From contig JBAIAC010000024.1 of the NCBI GenBank assembly GCA_037349315.1, positions 38,785,501-38,849,500 on the forward strand: a stretch of 64,000 nucleotides of DNA, in the 5' to 3' direction. Shown here piece after piece: positions 22,966 through 33,647 of the stretch. The notes under the pieces were generated by a model, which saw only the letters and a list, made by a program, of their open reading frames with translations, did not search any database and was not told the DNA's origin. Numbering within the stretch: position 1 is the first letter of the stretch; each line of letters starts with the position of its first letter. Position numbers and translations under genes: made by a program. Source of the DNA: Chelydra serpentina. Taxonomy: Eukaryota > Chordata > Testudines > Chelydridae.

Positions 22966-23639
22966 CAATTGTGAGCGCTGAATATGGGAAAACCTGGCCT
23001 TTATCGGGGTGTTATTCCCATGCAGTTAAAGCCAGATGTCTTTGTTGTAGTGATCTGGTTAAGTCAATAGTACTATTTTGTATGATTGTCTGTAAGGAGC
23101 ATAATTAATGTGGGCTTATTTTTGCTTGTATTATGTTTAAAAAGCCTCCTGGTAGAACTAATTTAATTAGTGTGAAAAGAAGAGGGTTAGGAGCCTGGCA
23201 GAGGTGGCGTACTATAGCAGCCCACAGAAAAGAACAGAGTTTCACAAGTGATTTATTAAGTTTCTTGTGTAATTTAAACCTCTCAGAATTTACAAGAGTT
23301 CTTGGTTACTAGTGAGAACAAAAAAACCCACAGATCATAAAAGGTATTTTCTATAGTAATTTTGTATTAGGTTTATCTCTATTCTGAGTCTCCTTAGCAC
23401 ATCTGGAAGTCTCGGTGGTAGGAGAGTGGGAAGACTACTTTTTATCTACTTCCCACTCTTAGTATTTATGACCTTTTTTTTTTTTTAACTGGACTGCAAA
23501 CATCCACAAACATCCAGGCTGAGCGTTGCCATACCAATAGAAATGGACATTACCTACCTTCCAGGACTAGCTTGATATCGGTTGATAACCATAAATAGTA
23601 TAAGATTTTTACATTTGCATATACTAATCTTCACACCAG

Positions 23640-24516
23640 TGTCACATTAAAAATTGCCCGCCCCTTGGGAGCCCCTGAGTAAGCACCAGCGTTGTATAGT
23701 GCTAATGCTTTTATATGTATTGGAATGTAGGTTGGGAAGGGTTGGAGGTGTGAGTGTGGAGTGGAAAATTCCTTTGCAGGTTTGGAGAGGCTGCAGGGGG
23801 AGGAAGGGAGAAAGAAACAGGTTAACTCAACGAATCAGCCAGGCCCAAAAATAAGAAACCAACTGCAGCTCAAGGCCAACTCACACAAACATGCTCTCTC
23901 TGCATGCCAAGCAGCCAAAAGCCTGTGTCTCAACTCCGGCCGGCCATGAAAAATAAGAACCGAGACAAACAGAACTGAAGGGGTGGCAAAACTAGCAAAA
24001 TTTCGAAGGACGGCAAGTTAAAAATCAACAGTCTGTCTTGCGACCCTGAAGCCGGTGTGTTTTGGGGAAGTTAAGGGAGCTGCGAAGGCCGGTTCGGACT
24101 GGTACAAAGAGAACGGGGGACGGGGGCCCCTGGACAAAATGCCTCCAGAAGAACCCAGGGCTTAAAACCCTCCCAAGAGCTGAAGCAAGTCGGAGATCTA
24201 CAGCGGGTCCGGATGACCTGTGCACAGGGCAAAACTCTCGTCCACCCTTCCCCCTCTTCTTCTTACGTTACACCCAGGGTTGGCCAGCCTCGGGTTGTGC
24301 ATGTGTAAGTATAAAAGTGGGTTAGGGCTCGGGCACAAACGCTTTCTTCCTCCCTCTAAGTAACGTGGGTGCACCGAGCACTCACTGCTATTATTGGTTA
24401 ATAAAGCTTTAAACTTAGTCACTTGGTGTGCTCTTTCATCTCCACCTCTAAAAATCCTGCAGCCTCAGTCTAATCACCTGAAGCCCCAGGCAGATTAGTA
24501 ATACAAATCTGTCACA
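23640..24516 (+). mobile_element. Solo LTR, retrovirus-like, with short direct flanks (CCAG or CACCAG)
   Basis: It runs from tgtcacattaaaaattgccc to aaatctgtcaca. CCAG precedes and follows it (23636-23639, 24517-24520); if the LTR ends two bases earlier, the duplication is the 6-bp CACCAG. It contains a TATA box (tataaaag near 24311) and a polyadenylation signal (aataaa near 24400) about 90 bp further on, the usual promoter and R-region arrangement. No internal retroviral genes adjoin it, so it is a solo LTR formed by recombination or the element's remains. Confidence 0.7.
24310..24318 (+). promoter_or_regulatory. TATA box of the solo LTR
   Basis: The sequence tataaaagt stands about 90 bp before an aataaa signal, inside the LTR at 23640-24516. 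This fits a retroviral U3/R boundary region. Activity is not implied. Confidence 0.55.
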
Positions 24517-24929
24517 CCAGAAGTGGCTATACACTTATCTGAATAGAGAACAGAAGCAATACCATGTGACTTCTCTGGCCACTCATAATTAGGGTCCTAC
24601 TAAATTCACGACCATGAAAAACGCGTCACAAACCATGAAATCTGGTCTCCCCCATGAAATCTGGCCTTTTGAGTGCTTTTACCATATACTATACAGATTT
24701 CACAGGTATCGGGGGTAGCCGTGTTAGTCTGTATCCACAAAAACAATAAGGAGTCTGGTGGCACCTTAAAGAATAACAGATTTATTTGGGCTTAAGATTT
24801 CGTGGGTAAAAAAACACTTCTTCAGATGCATGGAGTGAAAATTACAGATGCACACATTGTTATACTGACACATGAAGACAAGGGAGTTACCTCACAAGTG
24901 GAGAACCAGTGTTGACAGGGCCAATTCGA

Positions 24930-25506
24930 TCAGGGTGGATGTAGTTCACTCCCAATAATTGATGAGGAGGTGTCAATTCCAGGAGAGGCAAAGCTGCTTT
25001 TGTAGTGAGCCAGCCTCTCCCAGTCCCTATTCAAGCCCAAATTAATGTTGTTATATTTGCAAATGATTTTAGTTCTGCAGTTTCTCTTTGAAGTCTGTTT
25101 CTGAAGGTTTTTTTGTTCAACTATAGCTACTTTTAAATCTGCTATAGAATGTCCAGGAAGATTGAAGTGTTCTCCTACTGGCTTTTGTATGTTACCATTC
25201 CTGATGTCCGATGTGTCTCCATTTATTCTTTTGCGTAGAGACTGTCTGGTTTGGCCAATGTACATGGCAGAGGGGCATTGCTGGCACATGATGGCATATA
25301 TCACGTTGGTAGACGTGCAGGTGAATGATGGTGTGTCTGATGTGGTTGGGTCTTCTGATGGTGTCACTAGCACAGATATGGGGACAGAGTAGGCAACGAG
25401 GTTTGCTACAAGGATTGGTTCCTGGGTTAGTGTTTCTGTGGTGTGGTGTGTAGTTGCTGGTGAGTATTTGCTTCAGGTTGGGGGGCTGTCTGTAAGCGAG
25501 GACTGG
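24930..25506 (-). pseudogene. Penelope GIY-YIG endonuclease region
   Basis: A first frame (25509-25192) carries AYRQPPNLKQIL and NPGTNPCSKPRCLLCPHI, the cysteine-bearing linker before the nuclease. A second frame (25373-24930) carries TSTNVIYAIMCQQCPSAMYI followed by GQTRQSLRKRING and VGEHFNLPGHSI, matching the GIY-YIG core with its Y...YIG and downstream R and E-type positions. The enzyme would nick target DNA for insertion. A frameshift between the two frames, near 25370, and the upstream hAT insertion leave it non-functional as it stands. Confidence 0.8.
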
Positions 25507-25633
25507 CATAGGTGCCGACTTTCGTCGGCGCCGGTGGGTGCTCGCGCCCCCGGCCCCGCCCTAACTCCACCCCTGGCCCCGCCCCTTCCCCAAATCCCTG
25601 CCCCCACCTCTGCCAAATCCCCTCCCCGCCGGC

Positions 25634-25681
25634 CAGGGCTGGTGCAAGGAAGTTTCGCGAAACTTCCTTGCACCAGCCCTG
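25634..25681. repeat. Perfect 48-bp palindrome
   Basis: The two 24-base arms meet at ttcgcgaa with no loop and no mismatch; outer ends are cagggctggtgcaag and cttgcaccagccctg. The cagggc end suggests a hAT-type terminus, so it may be two ends of a MITE joined head to head. I find no flanking 8-bp duplication. Confidence 0.9.
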
Positions 25682-25685
25682 TGCC

Positions 25686-25809
25686 TAGAGTGACCAGATG
25701 TCCTGATTTCATAGGGACAGTCCCGATTTTTGGGTCTTTTTCTTATATAGGCTCCTATTACACCCCACCCCCTCTCCCGATTTTTCACACTTGCTTTCTG
25801 GTCACCCTA
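25686..25809. mobile_element. Small MITE nested in hAT copy 2
   Basis: The ends tagagtgaccagatgtcc and ttctggtcaccctaa-like ttctggtcaccc-ta are inverted relatives. The flanks cctgtgcc (25678-25685) and cctgcgca (25810-25817) agree at 6 of 8 bases, suggesting an aged 8-bp duplication. The interior holds the inverted pair cccgatttttgggtc and ctcccgatttttca. Confidence 0.65.
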
Positions 25810-26363
25810 CCTGCGCACCCCCCACCCCCACTAACGCCACCTCCCCGCCCACAGCAGCCAGCTCCCTCCAGCAGCTCCCCACCCCCTGTGGAGGCGGCTC
25901 ACTGGCCCGCAGGGGCAGGTGGCTCAGCCCCCCGCCCACCCACGGGCCGCGGGGAAGAGGCGGCTCAGTCCCCCGCCCACGGGGGCAGGCGGCTTGGTCC
26001 TCCACCTGCGGCGGCAGGAGGCTCGGCCGCCCGCCCGCCCGCAGGTCGCAGCAAGAGGCTCGCTCCCGGCTGCTGCAGCCCCCCATCCGACCCTGCCCAG
26101 GGCATCTTACCTTGCGAGCAGCTCCTCGGCGGCGTCCTCCCTTCTGCGCTTTCCCCCGCCACCCCACTCAACAGGTGAGATGCGGCGGCTGGTCTAAAAA
26201 AAGCCACGACCACGCTTTCGCTGGGAGGCAGGAACCGGCCGAAAGGTGAGTTGGGTGCCAGTAGGGGGGCTGGCGGGAAGCTGCCGGTGGGTCTTCAGCA
26301 CCCACCCATTTTTCCCCGTGGGTGCTCCAGCCCCAGAGCACCCACGGAATCGGCGCCTGTGAG

Positions 26364-26807
26364 GACTGGCCTGCCTCCCAAGGTCTGTGAGAGTGAGGGG
26401 TCGTTTTCCAGGATAGGTTGTAGATCGTTGATGATGTACTGGAGAGGTTTTAGCTGGGGGCTGTACATGATGGCCAGTGGTGTTCTGTTATTTTCCTTGT
26501 TGGGCCAGTCCTGTAGTAGGTGACTTCTGGGTACCCATCTAGCTCTGTCAATCTGTTTCCTCACTCCCGCAGGTGGGTATTGTAGTTTTAAGAATGCTTG
26601 TAGGTGTTTGTCTCTGTCTGAGGGATTAGAGCAAATGCGGTTGTATCTTAGGGTTTGGCTGTAGACAATGGATCGTGTGATGTGTCCTGGATGGAAGCTG
26701 GAGGCATTCGGGTAAGTATAGCGGTCAGTAGGTTTCCGGTATAGGTGACCATCACTTATTTGCACTGTTGTGTCCAGGAAGTGGATCTCTTGTGTGGACT
26801 GGTCCAA
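26364..26807 (-). pseudogene. Penelope reverse transcriptase, C-terminal part
   Basis: The frame includes IHFLDTTVQISDGHLYRKPT followed by DRYTYPNASSFHPGH, characteristic of the region after the RT catalytic site in Penelope-like elements. The catalytic YADD part upstream is absent because the element is 5'-truncated near 26850. The reading frame ends in the hAT insertion at 26363. Confidence 0.8.
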
Positions 26808-27024
26808 GCTGAGGTTGATGGTGGGGTGGAAATTGTTGAAATCCAGGTGGAATTCTTCAAGGGCCTCCTTCCTGTGGGTTCATATGATGAAGATCTTCTG
26901 TGCAAATAAGTGATGGTCACATAAACACCACCCTATACCAGAAACCTACTGACCTAGGATTTGTATTGTAGTAGCATATAGGAGACTCAGTTATGGGCCT
27001 TGAATCTTTTGTGCACCATATAAA

Positions 27025-27105
27025 CATGTAACAAAGACAGTCCCCTGTATAAACATGCAACAATGACAGCCCCTGCCTTAAAGAGCTTACAATCTAAGTG
27101 TTCTT
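27025..27105. repeat. Ancient interspersed repeat fragment, relative of 13.15 kb
   Basis: The phrase cagcccctgccttaaagagc followed by ttacaatctaag resembles the end of the repeat seen at 13145-13265. Family not identified. Confidence 0.35.
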
Positions 27106-27230
27106 TTTCATCCTGTCTTCTGCACTCCATGCCATCCTGCTTGTTTGCCTCATCTATTTCTTAAGTCTTGCCTTTTATATTGCCTTTTAGATTGGGACAG
27201 AGGCCTCATTTAACATATGTCTGTATAGGG

Positions 27231-27845
27231 CAGAGGTGGGCAAACTAAGGCCCGCAGGCCACATCCGGCCCACGGGACCATCCTGCATGGCCCTAGAGCT
27301 CCCGGCCGGGGAGGCTAGCCCCCCGCCCCTCCCCTGCTGTCCCCTCTCCCCCACAGCCTCAGCTCACCGTGCTGCCAGAGCTCTGGGTGGCAGGGCTACA
27401 AGCTCCTGCCGGGCAGCGTGGCAGGCTCCGGCCAGGTGGCGCAGCTGCCAGTCATGGTGCTCTGAGTGGCATGGTAAAGGGGTGGGGAACAGGGGCGTTG
27501 GATAAGGGGCAGAGGGTCCTGGGGGGCTGTCAGGGGATAGGGAGCAGTTGGATAGACGTGGGAGTCCCGGGGAGCCTGTCAGGGGACAGGGAGCAGAGGG
27601 GGTCTGATAGGGGGTGAGGTCCCAGGGGGGTGGTTAGGGGCAGAGGTCCCAAGGGGGCAGTCAGGGGACAAGGAATAGGGGGTGGTTGGCTGGGTCAGGA
27701 GTTCCGAGGGGGGCAGTCAGGGGGCGGGAAGTGGGAGGGGACAGATAGGGAGCAGGGGCCAGGATGTTTGGGGAGCACAGCCTTCCCTACCCGGCCCTCC
27801 TTTAAGTTTCAGAACCCTGATGCAGCCCTCAGGCCAAAAATTGCA
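27231..27845. mobile_element. hAT-type MITE, right end missing
   Basis: It begins cagaggtgggcaaactaagg followed by cccgcaggccac and continues with G-rich repeats (gtcaggggacagggagcag) to gccctcaggccaaaaa. The copy at 4734-5239 supplies the missing right end of the family. Here the sequence breaks off at about 27845 and passes into a GC-rich palindromic tract. Confidence 0.7.
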
Positions 27846-27899
27846 CCCACCGGCAACTCCCCGCCCGCCCCGGACCTGCGGCAAACTTACCGGGCACCG

Positions 27900-28075
27900 G
27901 GAGATGTTGCGGGGCCCCGCCCCCGACACTGGGCAACGTTGCGTCGGCGTCAGGGGCGGGGCCCCGCAACGTCGCCCGGCGTCGGGGGCGGGGCCCCGCA
28001 ACGTCACCCGGCGTCGGGGGCGGGGCCCGGCGTCAGGCAGAGCCCCGCCCCCGACGCTGGGTGACAGCACCCACG
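27900..28075. repeat. GC-rich repeats with inverted arrangement
   Basis: Units of the type gtcgggggcggggccccgca followed by acgtc recur three times, and one unit (27903-27942, gttgcggggccccgccccc) is inverted relative to the rest, so the tract can fold back on itself. CpG is dense. It lies between a hAT fragment and a probable LTR and is probably part of a transposon. Confidence 0.6.
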
Positions 28076-28099
28076 GGCGGGGCTGGAAGTCAGCCCGTG

Positions 28100-28776
28100 T
28101 TCCCTCTGTGTGCTGCCCCAGCTCTGCACAGATAGCTGACACAGCAGACCCCGAGGGAACCCCCAAAGACCACAGACTCTGATAAGGTACGAAGGCACCC
28201 GGCCAGGTTTATTGTTGAGGAGAAACACAATCTCTAGCCCCCCAGATTATAAATTATAACTCTACGGTTTATTGCTAGTCCCTATGTGCACCCTGACAAT
28301 GGACACAACTCAGTCAGTGGCGGGACTTTCCACTGCCCCCTAGGCCGGACAAAGACACCGCCCCAGGGATGCATTCTTATACACCGGTACAAACAAGTTA
28401 CACATCACTCCTGACGTATTGAGGTGCAACCCCTCTACGCAGTAAGGTGCCACCTCCCACCTTGTACATGTTGGTTCGAACAAAACAACTCTATCCATTA
28501 TATTACCCTTTTGCCCCTGTCTTTAGGATGGGCCAGCCTGTTCCTTGTTATCTGTGTGGATGGTATAAGAATGTTCTGGTACCTTTTAGGTTTGTGTACT
28601 TTTACAACATCAGCCCTTTCCTTGCCAACTTCTGTGAGCAGGGCCTGCCTTTGGCCCCATAAAGCCTTAACTTTGCTTTATGTTAGCAAAGTTTTGACCA
28701 TTACTTTAGCTCAGGCCCTAGGCCTCATACTGGGCCTCTGATACCAAGGGTTTATGTTTCAGGGCCTCATCTTACT
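28100..28776 (-). mobile_element. Possible solo LTR, minus orientation
   Basis: On the minus strand it would start tgtagtaagatgaggccctg and end gagggaaca, with aataaacctggccgg near the 3' side as a polyadenylation signal. No flanking duplication is visible. The sequence directly to the right, gtcggcacctgtg, matches the terminal repeat of the GC-rich hAT family, so the LTR may have inserted in a copy of it. Confidence 0.4.
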
Positions 28777-28799
28777 ACAGTCGGCACCTGTGCTTGCAC

Positions 28800-29760
28800 A
28801 GTAAGGAAAGTTGCCGCTGCTGCTGGTCAAGGCACTTCCTAGCCCAACATGGCACCTTCAGCCTCCTTGCCTGCCTCGTTGTCTGCAGTGGGCTGTGCCT
28901 GTGTGGGGTAAGGCAGGGGCACCTCCCAACTACAGTACTGTACAGTACGTATGTTTGTAAACACACACCATGTGCACACTACTCCCCTCCCCCCCCCGGC
29001 AATTCACGTCGCTTTATGGCCTGCTTGGGAACAGGACACAACGCCAAGCGCTTGCGAGGCCACCAGCCGCCTACAAAGCAGCTGCGGGGGTGCACAGCAG
29101 CAGCCCTGCCTTGCTGTCTTGCAGCTGAATAAACAATGTTCCATCCGCTCCCCCCTCCCTTTGCTGGAGGGCGGGATAAGAACACAGGGGGCAGCAGCCC
29201 GCCCAAAGCAAGTTACAGTAATAGTGTTCCAGCGCCTGCTTCGCTGTAGCAAGGGGGAGCAGCAGTGTAGAGATGCACAGAACCTGGCCCTGCTCCCATG
29301 AAAGTCTGTGAAATCCACAGGAGCTCTGCCATTCACTTCAATGCCAGCTGCATCTCCCTGCCCCTGCATGCACACAGCAGGGAGGGGCACAGCCCAGCAG
29401 CAAATGTTATTTTCCTCCTCTTACTACATTGGCTACAGCGCTGAGTGCATGGTTACTAGGGGAGATACAGCAGGGCCAGCTTTTCTAGGGCACCCTGGAA
29501 GTCAGGCCTTTGGTCCTCCAGAGGGCTTCTGTGAAAGTAAGAACCTGCAAGAAAGTAAGAACCTCCTTAACTAGTCCTAGCCTAAACCCACAGGGCTTCC
29601 AGTAGGGAGAAGATTACCATGGAGAATGACATGGGTTTCCAAATTCTTTCCCTTGCAATAGTTGATTGATGCTGCATGACCCCAGCCACTCCAGGGTGAA
29701 GGGAGTGAAGAGTAGCACATGCATGTGCTATCCGGAGGAGCAACACGAGTCAAAAACATC
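28800..29760. other. No gene recognised; possibly the 5' part of the Tigger element
   Basis: GC-rich sequence with overlapping chance frames on both strands. The string cagtactgtacagtacgtat near 28931-28950 resembles low-complexity tacag repeats found near the ends of pogo/Tigger elements. No terminal repeat is certain. Confidence 0.35.
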
Positions 29761-29762
29761 CA

Positions 29763-30600
29763 GCAAGTGATAGTGGAGTGCCTAGCAGTAGCAGTACCAC
29801 TAGCAGCAAGAAAAACAGGAAAACCATTAGTTTGGGTACTATATTAGACATTTTAAGGTATTTTGATGCACGTGAGCATGCGGTAGACATTGGCATCGCT
29901 CTAGGTCTTACTCTGACCACTGTGAGAACAATTCAGAGTAATGCCAACAAGATCAGGGCTCGTGCTTGGTGTGCAACACCGCTTAGTGCTACTACAATAA
30001 GTCGATCAAGAAGTAGTTTGCTGGAAAACATGGAGCATCTTCTCTCACTGTGTATAGAGGACCAAAACCAGCGGACCATACCTCTAAGTTTGCTAGTGAT
30101 ACAAGCTAAGACAAAGTTTGTATGACAATTTGAAGAGAGACCAAGGTGAAGGATCACAGACAGAGACTTTCACAGCAAGTCGGGGATGGTTTGATTCGTT
30201 CAAGAGGCACTTCCACCTGCATACATCAAGATGTTCAGTGAGGCGGTTAGTGCTGATACTGCAGCAACTAAAAAATTCCCTGACAATCTCAAGAAAATAA
30301 TTGAGGAAGGTGGCTATTCCCCTAAACAAGTCTTCAATGTTGATGAAACGAGCCTGTACTGGAAGAGGACGCCTGAGCGGACTTACATTTCCTGAGAGGA
30401 GAAGACAGCGCCCAGATTTAAAGCAGCTAAAGACCACCCAACCTTGCTTCTAGGTGGTAATGCTGCCGGAGACATGAAGATGAAACCGCTGACAGTGTAC
30501 CAATCCAAAACACCACACGCTTTCAAGGGATTTTCAAAATCTAGTGTTCCATTAAACTTGGCATTTGCGGAGCTCCTGCTAGCAGCAAATCTCTGATTTG
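29763..30600 (+). pseudogene. pogo/Tigger-type transposase remnant
   Basis: Three frame pieces follow one another: 29778-30125, 30118-30300 and about 30289-30600. The first has the helix-turn-helix region, including NRKTISLGTILDIL and LGLTLTTVRTI. Then come CIEDQNQRTIPLSLLVIQAK and EGSQTETFTASRGWFDSFK, the CENP-B-type DNA-binding domain. Next is VFNVDETSLYWKR, with the first aspartate of the DDE catalytic triad, and LLLGGNAAGDMKMKPL. The later DD/E residues are missing because the copy stops at a CR1 tail. A frameshift near 30118 and a stop in the ERTYIS/EEK segment make it dead. The family cuts and pastes DNA with TA duplications; here no ends were found. Confidence 0.8.
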
Positions 30601-30603
30601 TAA

Positions 30604-30735
30604 TATCATAGAATCATAGAATCTCAGGTTGGAAGGGACCTCAGGAGGTCATCTAGTCCAACCCCCTGCTCAAAGCAGGACCAATCCCAAATAAATCATC
30701 CTAGCCAGGGCTTTGTCAAGCCTGACCTTAAAACC
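30604..30735 (-). mobile_element. CR1 LINE 3' end, minus orientation
   Basis: The tail repeats atcatagaatcatagaat, followed by ggttggaagggacctcagga and caaccccctgctcaaagcag, are the reverse complement of the CR1 3' terminus with its short tandem tail. It is severely 5'-truncated, as most CR1 copies are. Confidence 0.85.
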
Positions 30736-32004
30736 CTCATGTGTAAGTCCAGCTCTATAGATGCCATGGTAAGGCAGCATAAAGGCTGCTCCCATTGCGC
30801 TTTCATACTAGCTTAACACCACACAGGAGAGAATTAGACTGCAGATCATTGAATATGTATTTGAATTGGAAAGCTTGGCTTCTCCTGTTAAGCTGGTAGG
30901 GAATCAGGAAGTGATTTTTTTTTTACTGGTATAATTTCCATATGCTGGGTGTCTGACACTGCTGGAGGCAAAAATCATTTCACTTTTCATCAGGATGCTA
31001 GCAGGAGCCTTGGAAATGTCAGTGTTAAGTGTCATTATAAAATGTGCATTATCATTTATACAGTAAGAGATGAGTATTGCGTGAGCTTTCACTTTGCTGC
31101 ACTGAGCAAAATGGGTACCGTTTCTTTGTAAGCATTAAGTCTTCTGGGCCCCACGGCTGTGTATGTTTATGGGCGACAGTAGAATACATAGGTTTCTCCC
31201 TATGTGAATGGATCTTCACAGGGACCGTGCTGTACAGCTATGGCACAAAACAGGCTAAGTAGACTCAACCTTCCAGGCCTCCCTCTGAGAACAGGAAGGA
31301 GCCACTGAATATAAAGCACTCTCTCCTGCACTCATTTCTTGGCAGGGATGTCAACTTTAGGCATCTCAGGTGCCAACAAAAGAAGCCATGGGTCAACCCA
31401 AAGCCACCACATAGAAGCAATTTGGCATGAGCAATGTGTGGATATTTTATTCTCATTCTGAATCAGATGGGAGTCCGTTAGGAAAAAGGACAAGAACAAT
31501 CCTACACAGCTAAGGAAAGTAAACCTACAAGACCGGACAGTTGGATTCAGAATATTGACCAGTGTGAAATGGAGAAAATACCCTGACAAAATACTGTGCC
31601 TTATTCAGACCCACTCATCTCATATATTGCAAAATGACCAGAATGAGCAATCCCAAGGGTGACCAGCTAAGGAGCAGGAAATACTGACATGGAGCTATGG
31701 CAAAAAATGAATAAACCATGCAGGCTGGCACCATTTCATCCCATGACTTGCTTTGTCCACATTTCAGATTGTCAGCTATTGACGTGTCAGCATATACAAT
31801 TTCAGACAAAGCTAATGGTGATGCAATTGCAAGACAAGGCATGAATATCACTGCCTTTATGTTTAAAACCTCATTACAAAATAAATGAATGAATGTTCCA
31901 GCTATGAATGTTCACACCCAGACACCAAAAGTTTAGGCAAGTCTATCAGATCAAAGGGGAGGTATACAACAGATCAGATGCTATTATAAAAGGTACTAAC
32001 CCCA
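30736..32004. other. No gene recognised
   Basis: Moderately AT-rich sequence with short frames lacking any recognisable domain. Confidence 0.45.
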
Positions 32005-32012
32005 GTTAGGGT

Positions 32013-32718
32013 CATAGGTGCCGACATTCGTCAGTGCTGGTGGGTGCACGCGCCCCCAACCCCGCCCCTTCCCCAAATCCCCGCCTCCTCCCCCGGGCGC
32101 ACTGCATCCCTCCTCCCCCCAGCTTGCAAGCCCGAGGGGGAGGGGGAGGAAGCAGCAGAGCACCCACCAGGCCCTGCAGACCCCCGCGCCCCCAGCTCAC
32201 CTCTCGGAGGCTGAGCCAGACAAGAAGCGGCAGCCCGCTTTCCAGGCCCTCCGCCTCCTCCCCATACCCCTCCCTCCTACCTCCGACCAGCTGGAGCAGG
32301 AGCCAAGAAAAGCGGCAGAGCTGCCGGTGGGTGTGCGTGCCCCTGGCCCCGCCCCCTCCCCCGGCTTGCTCCCCCGCCCCCTCCCCCGGCAAGCCCGAGG
32401 GGTGGGGCGAAGCAGCAGAGCACCCACCAGGCCCGGCAGCTCCCCACCAGCCCCGCCCCCACGCCCAACTCACCTCGCCTTCCCCAGGCACCGCAGCAGC
32501 CAGAGTGGCTTTTTCTCCACTCACTCAGGCTCCTCTGGCTCCAGCAGCAGCTGATCAGCGGCGGCGGCATGTGGAGAGGGGGGGCCTGGAGCCGGAGGAG
32601 CCTGCGTGAGTGGAGAAAAAGCCGCTCTGGCTGCTGTGGCGCCTGGGGAAGGCGAAGTGAGCTGGACGCGGGGGCAGGGCTGGTGGGTGCTCCAGCCTCC
32701 ACAGAGTCGGGGCCTATG
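32013..32718 (+). mobile_element. GC-rich hAT element, copy 3 (706 bp), 8-bp duplication GTYAGGGT
   Basis: The ends are CATAGGTGCCGAC and GGGGCCTATG, flanked by GTTAGGGT (32005-32012) and GTCAGGGT (32719-32726). The sub-terminal hairpin arms are gccgac and gtcagt. The interior includes two related segments (32140-32230 and 32405-32500, cagagcacccaccaggccc) and an inverted pair around ctcactcaggctcctctggc (32519-32540) and gagcctgcgtgagtgga (32597-32613). All long frames are chance products. Confidence 0.85.
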
Positions 32719-32959
32719 GTCAGGGTACATAGGGCTAAAATCGCTGATCCACTGCAGCCTTTTTGCATCGACTCCACCAACAAAGGAGACAAGATACCAC
32801 TCTAACAACCCCCAAGGAATACTGGCAGGAACAGAGCTGCCATCTATAGACTCATAGACTTTAAGGTCAGAAGGGACCATTATGATCATCTAGTATGACC
32901 TCCTGCACAACGCAGGCCACAGAATCTCACCCACCCATTCCTGTAATAAACCTCTAACC

Positions 32960-33639
32960 CAGGGGTCTCAAACTCAAATTACCACGAGGGCCGCATGAGG
33001 ACTAGTGCATTGGCCCGAGAGCCGCATCATTGACCCCGCCCCCTCGCTGCCCCCAGCCCCGCCCCACTCCACCCCTTCCATTAGGCCCCGCCCCTTCTCC
33101 ACCTCCTCCCATGTGCGCGGCTTCCCGCTCCTCCCCCCTCCCTCCCAGAAACCGCGAAGCTGCCAGACAGCTGTTCTGGCAGCGGGAACTGCCTGGGGGT
33201 AAAAATAGAACCTTGGAGCAGGGCGGAGGGAATGGGGATCTTAGTGGCCACAGAACGTAACTGGGGGGGGGCAGGGGTGAGGGGAGTTGGCAGCCATAGG
33301 ACGTAACTGGGAGGGGGTCGGGGGGGCCGGCGGCCCGCCTTTTCTCCCCCCCTCCTCCCTCCGAAACCGCCAGACAGCTGTTCTGGCGGCGGAACTTCAG
33401 AACGTAACTCGGCGGGGGGGGGGGGGGGGGCGGCAGCCTGCCTCTTCTCCCCCATTCCTCCCCTGTGTGCACGCTTCCCACTCCTCCCCCCTCCCTCCCA
33501 GAAACCGCCGGACAGCTGTTCTGGCAGCGGAACTTCAGAACGTAACTTGGCAGGGGGGGGGCGCGGAGAGCCCTGCAGGCCGCAGGAAAGAGATCCGAGG
33601 GCCGTATGCTGCCCGCGAGCCGCATGTTTGGGACCCCTG
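32960..33639. mobile_element. hAT MITE in CR1, 8-bp duplication CTCTAACC
   Basis: It starts caggggtctcaaactcaaat and ends catgtttgggacccctg, flanked by perfect CTCTAACC copies (32952-32959, 33640-33647). It is related to 16449-16766. The interior has about three diverged copies of a roughly 110-bp unit containing agaaaccgccggacagctgt followed by tctggcagcgg, near 33140-33200, 33360-33410 and 33495-33550, and a run of 17 G at 33414-33430. Confidence 0.9.
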
Positions 33640-33647
33640 CTCTAACC

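Larger units (their letters stand above)
25507..26363 (+). mobile_element. GC-rich hAT element, copy 2 (857 bp), 8-bp duplication AGGACTGG
   Basis: The ends are CATAGGTGCCGAC and GGCGCCTGTG. AGGACTGG flanks it perfectly (25499-25506 and 26364-26371), within the Penelope pol frame. The left end forms a sub-terminal hairpin (gccgac tttc gtcggc). The right end has cccgtgggtgctccagcccc repeated in inverse as agagcacccacgg. It contains a 48-bp perfect palindrome and a nested MITE. The long chance frames on both strands reflect GC richness; no transposase is present. Confidence 0.9.
24705..26948 (-). mobile_element. Penelope-like retroelement, 5'-truncated, interrupted by a hAT element
   Basis: Minus-strand coding pieces are a C-terminal RT portion (26807-26364) and a GIY-YIG endonuclease (about 25506-24930), the domain order that defines Penelope-like elements. 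The non-coding 3' end includes ggtagccgtgttagtctgta at 24715-24734 (plus sense). A hAT element (25507-26363, duplication AGGACTGG) splits the pol frame after GGRPVL; the frame resumes with VLAYRQPPNLK. At 26898-26948 a short segment of the RT region is repeated in inverted orientation, a junction type often described for this group. Confidence 0.85.

Noticed and set aside
24230..24420. A host promoter with TATA box and a nearby polyadenylation signal
   Set aside because: The spacing and the TG...CA ends with direct flanks fit a solo LTR better than a gene promoter.
25438..26249. Frames of 152 and 246 residues on the plus strand
   Set aside because: They cross the ends of a hAT element and the antisense of the Penelope frame; low-complexity only.
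27900..28075. CpG island marking a gene promoter
   Set aside because: The CpG density comes from inverted transposon-like repeats, and no gene follows.
32018..32792. Frames of 170-191 residues on both strands
   Set aside because: Products of GC richness within hAT copy 3; no conserved motif.
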